Assembly (NCBI GenBank): GCA_003247135.1
Contig: QKAW01000057.1
Coordinates: 1-64,000 of the forward strand
DNA: 64,000 nucleotides
Direction of reading: 5' to 3'
From: Spirochaetales bacterium
Lineage (GTDB): Bacteria; Spirochaetota; Spirochaetia; DSM-2461
Of this stretch, positions 1-8,616 are shown piece after piece. Below the pieces are notes generated by a model. That model had not been told where the DNA came from, made no database searches, and saw only the letters and a program-made list of their open reading frames with translations. Numbering within the stretch: position 1 is the first letter of the stretch; each line of letters opens with the position of its first letter. Both the position numbers and the translations under genes were made by a program.

Positions 1-130
1 AACTAAATGTTTATTCGTTTACTGGAATTTTTGTGCTTTTATAAAAAAGGTCAGAGAAATAAAAGTAATTGTAGTATCCAGCTGATCAATATGAACATTG
101 AATTATAATATTGAAATATAAAAAAAGTAT

Positions 131-160
131 TTGACAATTAATAATAATAATAATAATAAT
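131..160 (+). promoter_or_regulatory. Promoter with (TAA)7 repeat in the -35/-10 spacer
   Basis: A perfect TTGACA lies at 131-136. Seven copies of TAA (139-159) fill the spacer and -10 region. AATAAT, which matches five of six -10 bases, occurs at several registers in the repeat; the one at 155-160 leaves an 18-bp spacer. A gain or loss of one TAA would move the -10 by 3 bp. The rest of 1-213 is AT-rich and I see no gene in it. Confidence 0.5.
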
Positions 161-213
161 ATCGATATTAAATTAACGTTAATTTAAAAAAAATAATAAA
201 GGAAAATTAAATA

Positions 214-1077
214 ATGAGAAAAAAAGTTTTATTAATATTAATGCTAACAACGATAATATGCTTAAATGCACATCCATATATAGATCAATTACAAAAAAAT
301 GAACATAGATTTAGTTACTGGTTTAATCCATTTGGAGGAGCAAAATATTCTCTGGATACAGTTGTTGAAGGTGTTGTAGATGGCCAACTTGTTATATCAG
401 GTTATTCAGCAGTTTATGCTCCATTATTTTTTGATACTGGTTTTGCAGGTTCTTATATATATTATGAATATGGGATTAATGATTTTTTATCCATTGGAAC
501 TAAAGTATCTGCATTAGATTTTTTGATTAACGGTTTAACTAATAATATGTGGATATTAGATGGCTCTATTTTCCATGATTTAAATATATATCCCGAATTA
601 TATAGCCTGTTATTACCACCACCGGAATTCCTCAACTTCCTTGATATCTCACTAAGCACCGAATTAAATCATTCACCTCTGTTTGCGGATAAAAAATATG
701 AAATTTGGGGTTATGGTTGCACTAACCTGTTTTTAACACTTGATCTTGGTTTTAAAATAATACAAAAAGAAAAATTTACCCTCTCTGGTTTTATTGATCT
801 GAAATATATACGAAACATGCCAGATTCTGAATATAATAAGTATCTATTTCCTGAAGATATTCTGGGATTTAGCAATTTTAATCGTATCGCAATAATGCCT
901 GGGATAGAATTAAATTTTGATAGATTATCAATATATGCTGGGTTTAATTTTAAGCTATACGATAGATCCACATATTCAATATTCAACTATCTAAATATAT
1001 ATGCAGCTGATATATCATATTTCTCTTGGGCCAATGATTTTACTCAATTAGCACTAAGTTGGGCGTATAAATTGTAA
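214..1077 (+). CDS. Secreted/outer-membrane protein of unknown function
   Basis: The 287-residue product starts with a Lys-rich n-region, a hydrophobic stretch and an Ala-x-Ala-like end near residue 19, which is a standard signal peptide. The rest is rich in Tyr, Phe and Asn with alternating hydrophobic residues and short aromatic-rich segments, and it ends in a hydrophobic strand, as outer-membrane beta-barrels do. I recognise no family. The ATG at 214 follows AAAGGA (198-203). The promoter carries a trinucleotide repeat, so expression may vary with copy number (inference). No neighbour clarifies its role. Confidence 0.7.
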   Translation: MRKKVLLILMLTTIICLNAHPYIDQLQKNEHRFSYWFNPFGGAKYSLDTVVEGVVDGQLVISGYSAVYAPLFFDTGFAGSYIYYEYGINDFLSIGTKVSALDFLINGLTNNMWILDGSIFHDLNIYPELYSLLLPPPEFLNFLDISLSTELNHSPLFADKKYEIWGYGCTNLFLTLDLGFKIIQKEKFTLSGFIDLKYIRNMPDSEYNKYLFPEDILGFSNFNRIAIMPGIELNFDRLSIYAGFNFKLYDRSTYSIFNYLNIYAADISYFSWANDFTQLALSWAYKL

Positions 1078-1181
1078 AAAACTATACCTATCTAGATTTT
1101 AGTTTTATGAAATAATAAATCCAGTATATAATTACTGAGTTTTAAAGGAAACAGATCTTGTAGTAATTAGGTAGGAATCTA

Positions 1182-2171
1182 ATGGCAATTATATACACAG
1201 TAGGTGAGTTACTGGTTGAAATTATGAGACCAGAACCGAATTTACCCTTAAATAACACCGGAGCTTTTATTGGTCCTTTCCCTAGCGGAGCACCTGGGAT
1301 ATTTATAAGTACAGCAGCTCGCTTAGGACACAAAACATTAATCTATGGCAGTGTAGGTAGTGATAAATTTGGTCAAAACATTCTTGAAAGACTCAAAGCC
1401 GATGGAGTTGATTGTTCACAAATAAACAGTAGTAATAAGCCTACTGGAGTCGCTTTTGTCTCCTATGATAACTCCGGGGAACGTGAATTTATATTCCATA
1501 TAAATAACACAGCTGCAGATGATTTTGAATTCAGAGCACCACAAACTATCCCGGAGTGCCTGCATATAATGGGTTGCTCATTAATGGCTAGCAATAAAAT
1601 GCATAACGAGATTTTACAGGCATTCAATTATTTTTCTAATAAAAATGTAAAAGTAAGTTTCGATCCCAATATTAGACCAGAGCTTTTAAAAGAGAGAAAA
1701 TTTTCTGAACTAACTTATGAAATTATGAACAGATGTAATATCTTTCTTCCCGGAGTTCCTGAATTAATGATGGCAACCTATGATACAGATAAATTTAGTG
1801 AAAATGACTCGGATATTGATAAATTGATTTTGGAAGCTGTTAATACTCTTTTTGACAGATATTCAAATATGGAGATAATTAATGTAAAACTGGGAGAGAG
1901 AGGTTGCATTATTTTTACCAGGAGTAACTCTCCTGTCCATGTTGAAGGGTATAAAATTAGTGAGAAATATCCTGTTGTAGACCCTACAGGGGCAGGAGAC
2001 TGTTTTGATGCTGCCTTTGTAGGTGCAATAATTGATAAAGTCCCACTTGAAAAAGCAGGATTTATGGCAGTAAAAGCTGGAGCATTAAATGTTATTAAAT
2101 TAGGCCCAATGGAAGGTGATATGTCTTTAATCCTCAAAAAAATGCTTCCTGAAGATGAAAAGTTTATATAA
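1182..2171 (+). CDS. PfkB-family carbohydrate kinase
   Basis: A 329-residue ribokinase/PfkB-fold sugar kinase. The N-terminal part has the Gly-rich segment of the family (GPFPSGAPG near residue 28, then NxA-type helix ISTAARLG). The C-terminal signature DPTGAGDCFDAAFVGA (around residue 265) contains the catalytic Asp and the anion-hole Gly-Ala-Gly. Length is normal. Fructokinase or 2-keto-3-deoxygluconate kinase is the usual role of such proteins; the substrate cannot be read from sequence. It stands alone, with TAGGAA ahead of the ATG. Confidence 0.85.
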   Translation: MAIIYTVGELLVEIMRPEPNLPLNNTGAFIGPFPSGAPGIFISTAARLGHKTLIYGSVGSDKFGQNILERLKADGVDCSQINSSNKPTGVAFVSYDNSGEREFIFHINNTAADDFEFRAPQTIPECLHIMGCSLMASNKMHNEILQAFNYFSNKNVKVSFDPNIRPELLKERKFSELTYEIMNRCNIFLPGVPELMMATYDTDKFSENDSDIDKLILEAVNTLFDRYSNMEIINVKLGERGCIIFTRSNSPVHVEGYKISEKYPVVDPTGAGDCFDAAFVGAIIDKVPLEKAGFMAVKAGALNVIKLGPMEGDMSLILKKMLPEDEKFI

Positions 2172-2228
2172 AAACTCAAAATTATAACTATTTAATTATA
2201 AATTGTCAGAATTCTTGTTTTAATACAG

Positions 2229-2684
2229 CTATTTATCATCTTCTCTGGTTATAGCATAGTGAATTGTTGAGAGAATAATCTTCCACTTCTGATTAATGTG
2301 TGGTCTACCACAAAGACAACCAGCAAAGTTTTCCTGAATACTCTCTACTATTGCAAACTCAAGCTCCTTTCCAATAACCGGATCATTTTTTATCATGTTC
2401 ATAATATCTGGAACAGGTGTACACATCTTTTCTGCGGATTCCATCTGATCTTCGGGAATATCTATCCAGGCATCGGTAATAATTCCGTTTTTTTCATTTT
2501 TATCTAATTTTATATTTAAAATTGATGTAAATGGTACGCCCCCGTTTTTGCATGTACTTCCTAGATAATCGTAGGTATAATGTATTTTTCCATCCTCTGA
2601 AATAGTAGATTTTAAATTATTCACAATCCATTTTTTTAGAGCTCTCTCGTGGAAAGGGTATTTAATTTCTGCTGAATTTTCCAT
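2229..2684 (-). CDS. Conserved hypothetical protein, 151 aa
   Basis: A soluble, acidic protein with no signal peptide or membrane segment. It has six cysteines, including CxC near residue 128 (AGCLCGRPH) and isolated ones near residues 46 and 87, so metal binding is possible. I do not recognise the family. GGAGAT precedes the ATG. It converges on the sugar kinase and is divergent from the methyltransferase at 2847, which has cysteine zinc chemistry; a link is only a guess. Confidence 0.6.
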   Translation of the reverse strand: MENSAEIKYPFHERALKKWIVNNLKSTISEDGKIHYTYDYLGSTCKNGGVPFTSILNIKLDKNEKNGIITDAWIDIPEDQMESAEKMCTPVPDIMNMIKNDPVIGKELEFAIVESIQENFAGCLCGRPHINQKWKIILSTIHYAITREDDK

Positions 2685-2846
2685 ATTTATCTCCCTGATA
2701 CAAGTTCTTTTTATTATATAGCATACTTTATATATTAAAAAAATAGTAACAAATTTTTTTACAAAAAATAATTCAATAATTATATAACTATTTACTCTCA
2801 GAATATTTAATAGTAGATGAAATTATTCAAATTGCGGAGAATTATA

Positions 2847-3884
2847 ATGACATCATTAGAAAGAGTAGCGTTAACATTACAGCATAAGGAAGCTGACAGA
2901 GTTCCTGTTTACCCATTAGTAAATAGTGTATCAAGAAATAGTTTAGGAATTAATTATAAAGAGTGGACTATGGACACAGATAAGTGTGCAGAGTCAATTA
3001 TAAAAACAACAGAAGAGTTAGGACTTGATGTAATCTGTTCATTAACAGATCTGTCGGTAGAAGCGGCGGATTATGGTCAACAGTTATTATATTTTGAGAA
3101 TGAAGCAGCCTGTCCTGATCATAATAACAGATTAATAAAAAGCATTGATGATTATAAAAAGATTGGGGTTTTAAACCCAAGGGAAACTCACAGGATGAGT
3201 GAGCATATTAGAATGTGTGATATTTTAATGAAGAGAAAAGGCCATGAAGTTCCAGTTGTTGCCTTTGTATTTGGACCTTTGGGAATTGCATCAATGTTAA
3301 GAGGGCAGGCAGAGATGTTTGTTGATATGTATGATGAACCTGAAACAGTAAAAAAAGCTGTTGAGAATATAACTGAAACTTTAATGGAATACTGTAAAGC
3401 ATTAATGGAAACCGGGGTTCATGCGATAATGTTCGATACACTGTTTGCTTCCCAATCTATATTAAGTAAAGATATGTGGGATGAATTTGAGGGAGACTGT
3501 ATTGAACGTCTGGCAAAATATGTTCATGATCAGGGTTGTATGGTTATGATTCATAACTGTGGTAACGGTATATACTTTGATGCTCAGATTAAACGTATGA
3601 AACCTGAGGCAATCTCATTTTTACATATTCCCGATGACTGCTCATCTTTTGAGGAGACAAAGGAGAAGTATGGAAAACAGACAACCTTAATTGGGTGTAT
3701 TAATCCGGGGTGGTTGTTAAACGCTTCAATAGAAGAGGTAGAAGCAGAGGCTAAAAAAGAGATCGATACTTTTAAAAAAGATGGTGGTTTTATACTTTCT
3801 ACAGGTTGTGAGTATCCTGCATCACTTAATAATGACAAGGCAAAGGCTATAATAAATGTAGCCAGGGAGTATGGTAAATACTAA
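2847..3884 (+). CDS. Uroporphyrinogen decarboxylase-fold methyltransferase (MtaA/CmuA type)
   Basis: A 345-residue UroD-like TIM barrel. Residues near the end of strand regions match the methylcobamide:thiol methyltransferase branch rather than true HemE: an HNCGN motif (about residue 240) and a late Cys in STGCEYP give the His/Cys zinc site that activates the thiol acceptor. Known members move methyl groups between corrinoid proteins and CoM or folate. No corrinoid protein or partner methyltransferase is adjacent, so the substrate is unknown. I chose the ATG at 2847, preceded by GGAG; an upstream ATG at 2817 has no ribosome site and adds ten atypical residues. Confidence 0.8.
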   Translation: MTSLERVALTLQHKEADRVPVYPLVNSVSRNSLGINYKEWTMDTDKCAESIIKTTEELGLDVICSLTDLSVEAADYGQQLLYFENEAACPDHNNRLIKSIDDYKKIGVLNPRETHRMSEHIRMCDILMKRKGHEVPVVAFVFGPLGIASMLRGQAEMFVDMYDEPETVKKAVENITETLMEYCKALMETGVHAIMFDTLFASQSILSKDMWDEFEGDCIERLAKYVHDQGCMVMIHNCGNGIYFDAQIKRMKPEAISFLHIPDDCSSFEETKEKYGKQTTLIGCINPGWLLNASIEEVEAEAKKEIDTFKKDGGFILSTGCEYPASLNNDKAKAIINVAREYGKY

Positions 3885-3891
3885 AAGCTAA

Positions 3892-3933
3892 AACCAGTGT
3901 AAAATTCCTTGTGTAAGAATTTTTACACTGGTT
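3892..3933. terminator. Bidirectional hairpin terminator
   Basis: A perfect 13-bp stem (AACCAGTGTAAAA at 3892-3904, its complement at 3921-3933) lies between the converging genes ending at 3884 and 3942. T-rich sequence follows on the plus strand and a shorter T-rich stretch on the minus strand. Confidence 0.8.
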
Positions 3934-3941
3934 AAATTTTA

Positions 3942-4604
3942 CTATTTACCTTTAATAATCAGGTGAAGTCCGTAAGGGATAAATCCGATTCCAAGAAAAA
4001 GTGTTGCTATAAGTCCAATTATATCAATATCAGGATTACACATAAGCAGAGAACCAATTAATATAAATATTGATGTTTTTTTGTTTATAACTTTGGTTGA
4101 GACTAATCCAATACCCAGTATAATAAAACCTATTGGGAGAAGGGGTAATAACTTTAATATTCCAAGGTACCCTCGATAATTGAACATTGCATAAATTCCG
4201 GGAATAATACCATCGTATTCAACAGCCAGTAGGGTGTCAAAAGCACTTGGCACAAAGCAGAGGGCAGACTTATCCAGAGCCAGGATAAATGCTCCAAAAC
4301 ATGCCAAAGCGTTACCAATAAGGCTTAGAAGTGGTTTTTCATTTTTTAGCAGATTCATAAAATGAATTGAGATTACAATTAGTGCTGGAACACCTAAAGC
4401 CATTAAAAGGTGTCCAAAGTGCATTAGATTATTACCATGAAATTCGGAAATTTTCTCAGCTATTGGCTGATTTACTGCCAAACTTAAAAGGTTTGGATGT
4501 GATGCAAATGCAAAACCTGCAAAAAGTGGGTATAAAATTAGTGCAATCCCTGTGGATCTAATTTTTATTTTATTGGTAATTTCCAATTCTTCGTTAATTT
4601 TCAT
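3942..4604 (-). CDS. Integral membrane protein of unknown function
   Basis: A 220-residue protein with about six hydrophobic segments, starting near residue 19. A His-rich turn (FHGNNLMHFGH, about residue 54) precedes the second span. No transporter or enzyme signature is visible. AAAGGAG lies upstream of the ATG. It is the last gene of a minus-strand run with the DUF2141 protein and a MarR regulator, 14 bp from its neighbour, so it is probably co-transcribed and MarR-controlled (inference). Confidence 0.7.
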   Translation of the reverse strand: MKINEELEITNKIKIRSTGIALILYPLFAGFAFASHPNLLSLAVNQPIAEKISEFHGNNLMHFGHLLMALGVPALIVISIHFMNLLKNEKPLLSLIGNALACFGAFILALDKSALCFVPSAFDTLLAVEYDGIIPGIYAMFNYRGYLGILKLLPLLPIGFIILGIGLVSTKVINKKTSIFILIGSLLMCNPDIDIIGLIATLFLGIGFIPYGLHLIIKGK

Positions 4605-4618
4605 ATTTACTCCTTTTC

Positions 4619-5068
4619 TTATTTTGATAATTCCAGTTGAAACTCTTTATCTTTTTCCAGATTAAAGCTTATATCACTAAAAGATACTGGATATTTCGGC
4701 TTTGTTTTCCAGGAAAGGGCCCAGGGTTCTTTTGGCCCTAAAATTCCACTGTCCAGAACACCATTATTATTCTTGTCCTGGTAAACTCTAATAGCGTATG
4801 TTCCTTCAGGTACATTTGTAAATAACACTGAACCTGAGGCTTCTTCCCCATTAATTGTCTTAACTTCCAAACCTGTGCCAACTTTGGAAAAATGTCCTTC
4901 ATCAATTAAGTATACAAAGATTGGGTTTTCGTACTTTATGTTTTTAATATTAACAGTTACATTGTAGGCCGCTTCACCTATTAGGGACAAAGGGGTCATA
5001 GATATAAAACTGCATAATAAAACAAGTTTTGTTAACCAGGTTAACTTTCGGTTAAAAAAATATTTCAT
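4619..5068 (-). CDS. DUF2141-family secreted protein
   Basis: A 149-residue protein with a signal peptide (a Lys/Arg start, then a hydrophobic core to about residue 30). The mature part is the DUF2141 beta-sandwich: a first strand VTVNIKNI, the loop VPEGTYAIRVYQDKNNNG and the later GILGPKEPWA. Function of the family is unknown; members are periplasmic or exported. The ATG at 5068 shares its A with the TGA of the upstream MarR gene (TGATG), and GGAGG lies at the right distance, so the two genes are translationally coupled. Confidence 0.75.
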   Translation of the reverse strand: MKYFFNRKLTWLTKLVLLCSFISMTPLSLIGEAAYNVTVNIKNIKYENPIFVYLIDEGHFSKVGTGLEVKTINGEEASGSVLFTNVPEGTYAIRVYQDKNNNGVLDSGILGPKEPWALSWKTKPKYPVSFSDISFNLEKDKEFQLELSK

Positions 5069-5505
5069 CAATTTTCCTCCATAGAATTGATAAGTTTTAA
5101 CATATATTTCTCAATAATTTGAAACTCCTCAGGTGGTAATTCATTTGTAATCTTGTAAATTTTGTCAAAGAGTTCACTCTCGTATGCAATATGCTTCTCT
5201 ATTGCAGTTTTTCCCTTTGAAGTTAGCATTATATTAATTTCCTTTTTATTATCACTGCTTTTTTCTTTATATAAATAGTCGAGGGATACCATTTTTTTTA
5301 CAAATTTAAAAGCCGCGGGTTTTGAAACAATAAGACTCTCTGCAAGCTGTGTTAAGTTGCACCCTGGATTTTTTGCAACAGCTGTTACAGTATGAATATC
5401 TGCAGAATAGAGTAGGTCTCCTGTTCCATAATCTCTTGGGGTACTCTCTATATTCTGAAGAATTTTGTGAGTTTTATATATTAACTCCATTAATCTTTTA
5501 TTCAT
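5068..5505 (-). CDS. MarR-family transcriptional regulator
   Basis: A 145-residue winged-helix regulator. The recognition helix region (NLTQLAESLIVSKPAAFKFVKKM, about residues 50-72) and the basic wing that follows (around SSDNKKEINIML) match MarR proteins, with long N- and C-terminal dimerisation helices. It heads an operon with the DUF2141 and membrane-protein genes and probably autoregulates through the TTAAC-TAG-GTTAA dyad just upstream. No Shine-Dalgarno is visible; AATAAT lies six bases before the ATG, compatible with a leaderless transcript. Confidence 0.85.
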   Translation of the reverse strand: MNKRLMELIYKTHKILQNIESTPRDYGTGDLLYSADIHTVTAVAKNPGCNLTQLAESLIVSKPAAFKFVKKMVSLDYLYKEKSSDNKKEINIMLTSKGKTAIEKHIAYESELFDKIYKITNELPPEEFQIIEKYMLKLINSMEEN

Positions 5506-5515
5506 ATAAGTATTA

Positions 5516-5528
5516 TTAACTAGGTTAA
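5516..5528. promoter_or_regulatory. Candidate MarR operator
   Basis: The dyad TTAAC-TAG-GTTAA lies 11 bp upstream of the MarR start codon at 5505 and overlaps the probable -10 region. That placement suits autorepression; the assignment is inferred. Confidence 0.4.
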
Positions 5529-5549
5529 CAATAATGTCAATATAAAAAC

Positions 5550-5981
5550 TTATCTAGTTTTAAAAATATTTTTAGTCAGAGTTTCAATAGAATCTAAGGA
5601 CATCTCTACATCAGAATCTGACAGGTGACTTATTGAGGTCATAAAGTCTTTTTTTATAATAGTGATAAAATTTTCAATAAAACTTACCCCTTTATCGGAT
5701 AAGTGGATCTCTGTTACTCTCTTATCATCTGTTGTGCTTTTCTTTAGTAGATAGCCCTTGTTTACCAGGTTTTTAACCTCTCTACTACAGTTTGGCAGGT
5801 TTATATTTAGGCATTTACTAAGCTCTGATAAGTTTTTAGGCCTGGAAAAGTACAAAATTTTAAGAATATTAGACTGCATATTTGTTAGCTCTTTATTACT
5901 AAAGGAGCTGTATCTGGATTCATAGTCCATAACATCTGATATTAACTCAATTGTTTTTGAAAATAACAAATCCCTGTTCAT
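5550..5981 (-). CDS. MarR-family transcriptional regulator
   Basis: A 143-residue MarR protein, a second regulator next to the one at 5068 but clearly different in sequence. The winged helix (NLSELSKCLNINLPNCSREVKNL, residues about 54-76) is followed by the wing with DDKRVTEIHLSDKG. It is divergent from the quinone-reductase/antiporter/flavoprotein operon at 6110, so control of that operon is the natural inference. Its ATG has no Shine-Dalgarno; TATAAT sits exactly six bases upstream with TTGCCC 17 bp further. Confidence 0.85.
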   Translation of the reverse strand: MNRDLLFSKTIELISDVMDYESRYSSFSNKELTNMQSNILKILYFSRPKNLSELSKCLNINLPNCSREVKNLVNKGYLLKKSTTDDKRVTEIHLSDKGVSFIENFITIIKKDFMTSISHLSDSDVEMSLDSIETLTKNIFKTR

Positions 5982-5987
5982 ATATTA

Positions 5988-5993
5988 ATTATA
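5988..5993 (-). promoter_or_regulatory. -10 element of leaderless marR gene
   Basis: On the minus strand TTGCCC, 17 bp, TATAAT, six bases and then the ATG at 5981. Transcription should begin at or next to the start codon. Confidence 0.6.
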
Positions 5994-6002
5994 TCACCAG
6001 GT

Positions 6003-6090
6003 TTATCATTGGGCAATTATCAAATTATAATTATTGTTTAATAATTATCAATTGACAATCAATATTCAAAGTATTATTATCAAAAGATAA
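6003..6090. promoter_or_regulatory. Cluster of TTATCA repeats, candidate MarR operators
   Basis: TTATCA occurs at 6003, 6017, 6045 and 6077. Two copies sit in dyads: TTATCAATTGACAA (6045-6058, one mismatch) and TTATC-AAAA-GATAA (6077-6090, perfect). They fill the gap between the divergent MarR gene and the operon at 6110. Binding by the MarR protein is inferred. Confidence 0.5.
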
Positions 6091-6109
6091 TGACATAAAG
6101 GAGAGATAG

Positions 6110-6697
6110 ATGAATATTCTAGTTGTATTTACCCATCCAAATAGTAAAAATAGTTTGTGTAGCAGTTTCCTGGAAAGTACTATGACAGGCTTAAGTAACA
6201 ATAAAAGAGTTAAAAATGTTGAAGTTCTTGATCTCTATAAGGATAATTTTAACCCGGTTCTGGTTTTTAATGATGATTTTAAAAGAAGGGATATGCATAA
6301 ATCCATGGAGATGGAGAAGTATAGAGAACAGGTAGTTAAAGCAGATAAGATTATTTATATATACCCTATATGGTGGGGAAGACCACCGGCAATGCTTTTG
6401 GGTTATATTGATAAACTTTTTGCAACAAATTTCGCTTTTAAATATAGTAAGGGGAAGATTTTACCTGAAGGCTTATTAAAAGGCAAAGAGGTAATGTGCA
6501 TCTCAACCATGAAAGGTCCTACTGGCTATTTAAAGCTTTTTATGGGGAACGTTCATAAAATTTTGATGAAAAAAGTTCTTTTTAATTTTGTTGGAATTAA
6601 CAAGGTTAAGTTTTATGAGTTTGGCAGCATGGAAAATAGTGGTGGACAACAGAAAAAAAAGATTGAGCAGATAGAGAGAGTTATGAGGGCTATTTAA
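6110..6697 (+). CDS. NAD(P)H:quinone oxidoreductase, KefF/MdaB type
   Basis: A 195-residue flavodoxin-fold protein. It opens with the beta strand and FMN-phosphate loop ILVVFTHPNSKNS and has the family signature YIYPIWWGRPPAMLLGYID (about residues 85-103) that stacks on the flavin and quinone. Length is normal. AAAGGAGA precedes the ATG. The next gene is a cation/proton antiporter, which recalls KefF partnering KefC in enterobacteria; here the antiporter lacks a nucleotide-binding tail, so the analogy is only partial. The operon is divergent from a MarR regulator. Confidence 0.85.
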   Translation: MNILVVFTHPNSKNSLCSSFLESTMTGLSNNKRVKNVEVLDLYKDNFNPVLVFNDDFKRRDMHKSMEMEKYREQVVKADKIIYIYPIWWGRPPAMLLGYIDKLFATNFAFKYSKGKILPEGLLKGKEVMCISTMKGPTGYLKLFMGNVHKILMKKVLFNFVGINKVKFYEFGSMENSGGQQKKKIEQIERVMRAI

Positions 6698-6714
6698 TAC
6701 CAAATAAAATATGC

Positions 6715-6720
6715 TAATAT
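6715..6720 (+). promoter_or_regulatory. Extended -10 directly before antiporter ATG
   Basis: TG-C-TAATAT ends six bases before the ATG at 6727, which has no Shine-Dalgarno. The antiporter may have its own leaderless transcript besides read-through from the reductase gene 30 bp upstream. Confidence 0.45.
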
Positions 6721-6726
6721 ATTTCA

Positions 6727-7914
6727 ATGAGTCTAAATATCACTATACTTCTAATATTAGGTGGAGGCTGGATTTCCGGTAAACTTTTTTCCAGGATTAA
6801 ATTACCTTCAGTTTTGGGTATGACTGTTCTTGGTATACTTATTTCGGTTTTTATTAAAGACCAGATCCCCGGTGTTTTATGGGATATAGCTCCATTTTTA
6901 AAATCTCTGGCACTTATTGTTATACTCCTTAGAGCTGGTTTGGGGATAAAGAAAAGTGTTTTAAAAAAAGTGGGGAAAGCAGCCCTTTTTATGGCTTTTA
7001 TTCCATGTCTTTTTGAAGGTACAGCATTAACATTACTCTTCTATTTTTTTACTCCCTTTAACTTTTTTACATCAGCTTTAACAGCTTCACTACTCTCTGC
7101 TGTATCTCCGGCCGTTGTAGTTCCTTCCATGCTAAATTTAAAAGATGCGGGGTATGGAGAAAAAAAAGAGGTTCCAACTCTTATTTTGGCAGGAGCTTCC
7201 CTGGATGATGTTTTTGCAATAACTCTCTTTACAATGTTTCTTGGTCTTTTAACAGGTAATGGACAAGGTGTAGGATTAACCCTGTTATCAATTCCTCTTT
7301 CAATAGCTGGAGGGGTAGTAAGTGGAATTACTATTGGATTATTACTAAGTTTTTATTTTAAAAAATATCATGATCGCTTAAAAGCTACTGAAAAGGCTCT
7401 TATTATATTAACAATATCTCTGTTTCTATTTCAAATAGGAGAGTGGTTACATATTGCTGCTCTTTTAGGTGTCATGACAGCTGGCTTTGTTGTATTGGAA
7501 AAGGCTGAACATGCAGCTCATGAAACAGCAAGACAGTTAAACGGCGCATGGATTTTTGCAGAAATTATTCTATTTGTAATTATAGGGTGCTCTGTGGATG
7601 TAAATGTTGCAATGGAGGCGGGGTTAAAAGGTGTTCTTATTATTTTAGGAGGACTTCTTTTTAGGTCATTTGGTGTATTAGTAGCCACTATAGGATCAGG
7701 TCTGAATTTTAATGAAAGAGTATTCTGTATTATTTCATATCTGCCTAAAGCCACTGTTCAGGCAGCCCTGGGAGCAATTGCACTAGAAAGAGGACTCCCT
7801 TATGGTAAGGAAATTTTAGCTTTTGCAGTATTGGCTATTGTAATAACAGCCCCTTTAGGTTTATTGGGTATTAATTTATTTGGTCCAAAATTATTGGAGA
7901 GGGAGATTAAATGA
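6727..7914 (+). CDS. Cation:proton antiporter (CPA family, membrane domain only)
   Basis: A 395-residue polytopic protein with about twelve hydrophobic spans and the family's paired half-helices (SAVSPAVVVPSMLN, about residue 125; GASLDDVFAI, about residue 155, with the paired acidic residues expected at the ion site). The whole length is membrane domain; there is no RCK/TrkA-N tail as in KefB/KefC. It exports Na+ or K+ in exchange for protons by family analogy. The last base trio overlaps the next gene (ATGA), so translation is coupled to the flavoprotein. Confidence 0.85.
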   Translation: MSLNITILLILGGGWISGKLFSRIKLPSVLGMTVLGILISVFIKDQIPGVLWDIAPFLKSLALIVILLRAGLGIKKSVLKKVGKAALFMAFIPCLFEGTALTLLFYFFTPFNFFTSALTASLLSAVSPAVVVPSMLNLKDAGYGEKKEVPTLILAGASLDDVFAITLFTMFLGLLTGNGQGVGLTLLSIPLSIAGGVVSGITIGLLLSFYFKKYHDRLKATEKALIILTISLFLFQIGEWLHIAALLGVMTAGFVVLEKAEHAAHETARQLNGAWIFAEIILFVIIGCSVDVNVAMEAGLKGVLIILGGLLFRSFGVLVATIGSGLNFNERVFCIISYLPKATVQAALGAIALERGLPYGKEILAFAVLAIVITAPLGLLGINLFGPKLLEREIK

Positions 7915-8507
7915 AAGTTTTAGGAATTTGTGGTAGTCCAAAACAGGAAGGTAGTACAACACTTTTTGGGCTTAAAAAAGCATTGGAGAAAGTTTCCGAA
8001 CACGGTATCGATACAGAGATTATTGAGTTAGGGAAATTTAAAATTGCAGGGTGTGATGCCTGTGGTGACTGTAAAAAAACAGGATACTGTTCAATAAATG
8101 ACGATTTCTCAAGTAAGTTATTTAATATTTTAGATGACCCTGAAGTTAAAGGGTTTGTTTTTGCTTCACCGGTATACTTCGGTGGTATGACATCACAAAT
8201 GAAAGCACTACTGGACAGGTGTGTTGTTTTTAGAAGAAGAGGATTTAACTGGGAGAACAAAGTTGCCGGGGTTTTAACTATAGGAAATTCCAGAAATGGT
8301 GGTCAGGAGTTAGCTGCTATGAATTTAATAGCCTCTTTAATGATACATGGAATGGTTATTGTTCCGGATTCATCACCATCAAGTCATTTTGGTGGAATCC
8401 TTCATGCAGGACATCCTGGAGGTGTTGAGTGCGATGATATGGGTATTCAAACCTCCCAGAACCTTGGTTTTAAAGTTGGTGAAATAACAAAAAAACTGCA
8501 CTCGTAA
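7911..8507 (+). CDS. Iron-sulfur flavoprotein / NADPH-dependent FMN reductase family
   Basis: A 198-residue flavodoxin-like protein. The start KVLGICGSPKQEGST is the FMN-phosphate loop. The compact cysteine set GCDACGDCKKTGYC (about residue 46) matches the CxxCxxC-type cluster motif of archaeal and clostridial iron-sulfur flavoproteins, which bind a 4Fe-4S cluster beside FMN and act in oxidative-stress electron transfer. SPVYFGGMTSQMKALLDR completes the fold. It overlaps the antiporter stop by four bases. Confidence 0.85.
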   Translation: MKVLGICGSPKQEGSTTLFGLKKALEKVSEHGIDTEIIELGKFKIAGCDACGDCKKTGYCSINDDFSSKLFNILDDPEVKGFVFASPVYFGGMTSQMKALLDRCVVFRRRGFNWENKVAGVLTIGNSRNGGQELAAMNLIASLMIHGMVIVPDSSPSSHFGGILHAGHPGGVECDDMGIQTSQNLGFKVGEITKKLHS

Positions 8508-8616
8508 ACCATTTATGGTAATTTTTACCATGAGAAAGTGACAGAACCTCCCAAATAACTGGTTTAATACTTGGTACGCTAATTGCAGGTCTAAGTAATA
8601 TAAATTGGGAGGGATT

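Noticed and set aside
8515-8531. Terminator after the iron-sulfur flavoprotein gene
   Set aside because: ATGGTAA-TTT-TTACCAT is a hairpin, but it is AT-rich, short and has no T-run on either strand.
8605-8616. TTG start for the DUF4097-type gene
   Set aside because: This TTG is part of the GGGAGG ribosome site of the ATG at 8617.
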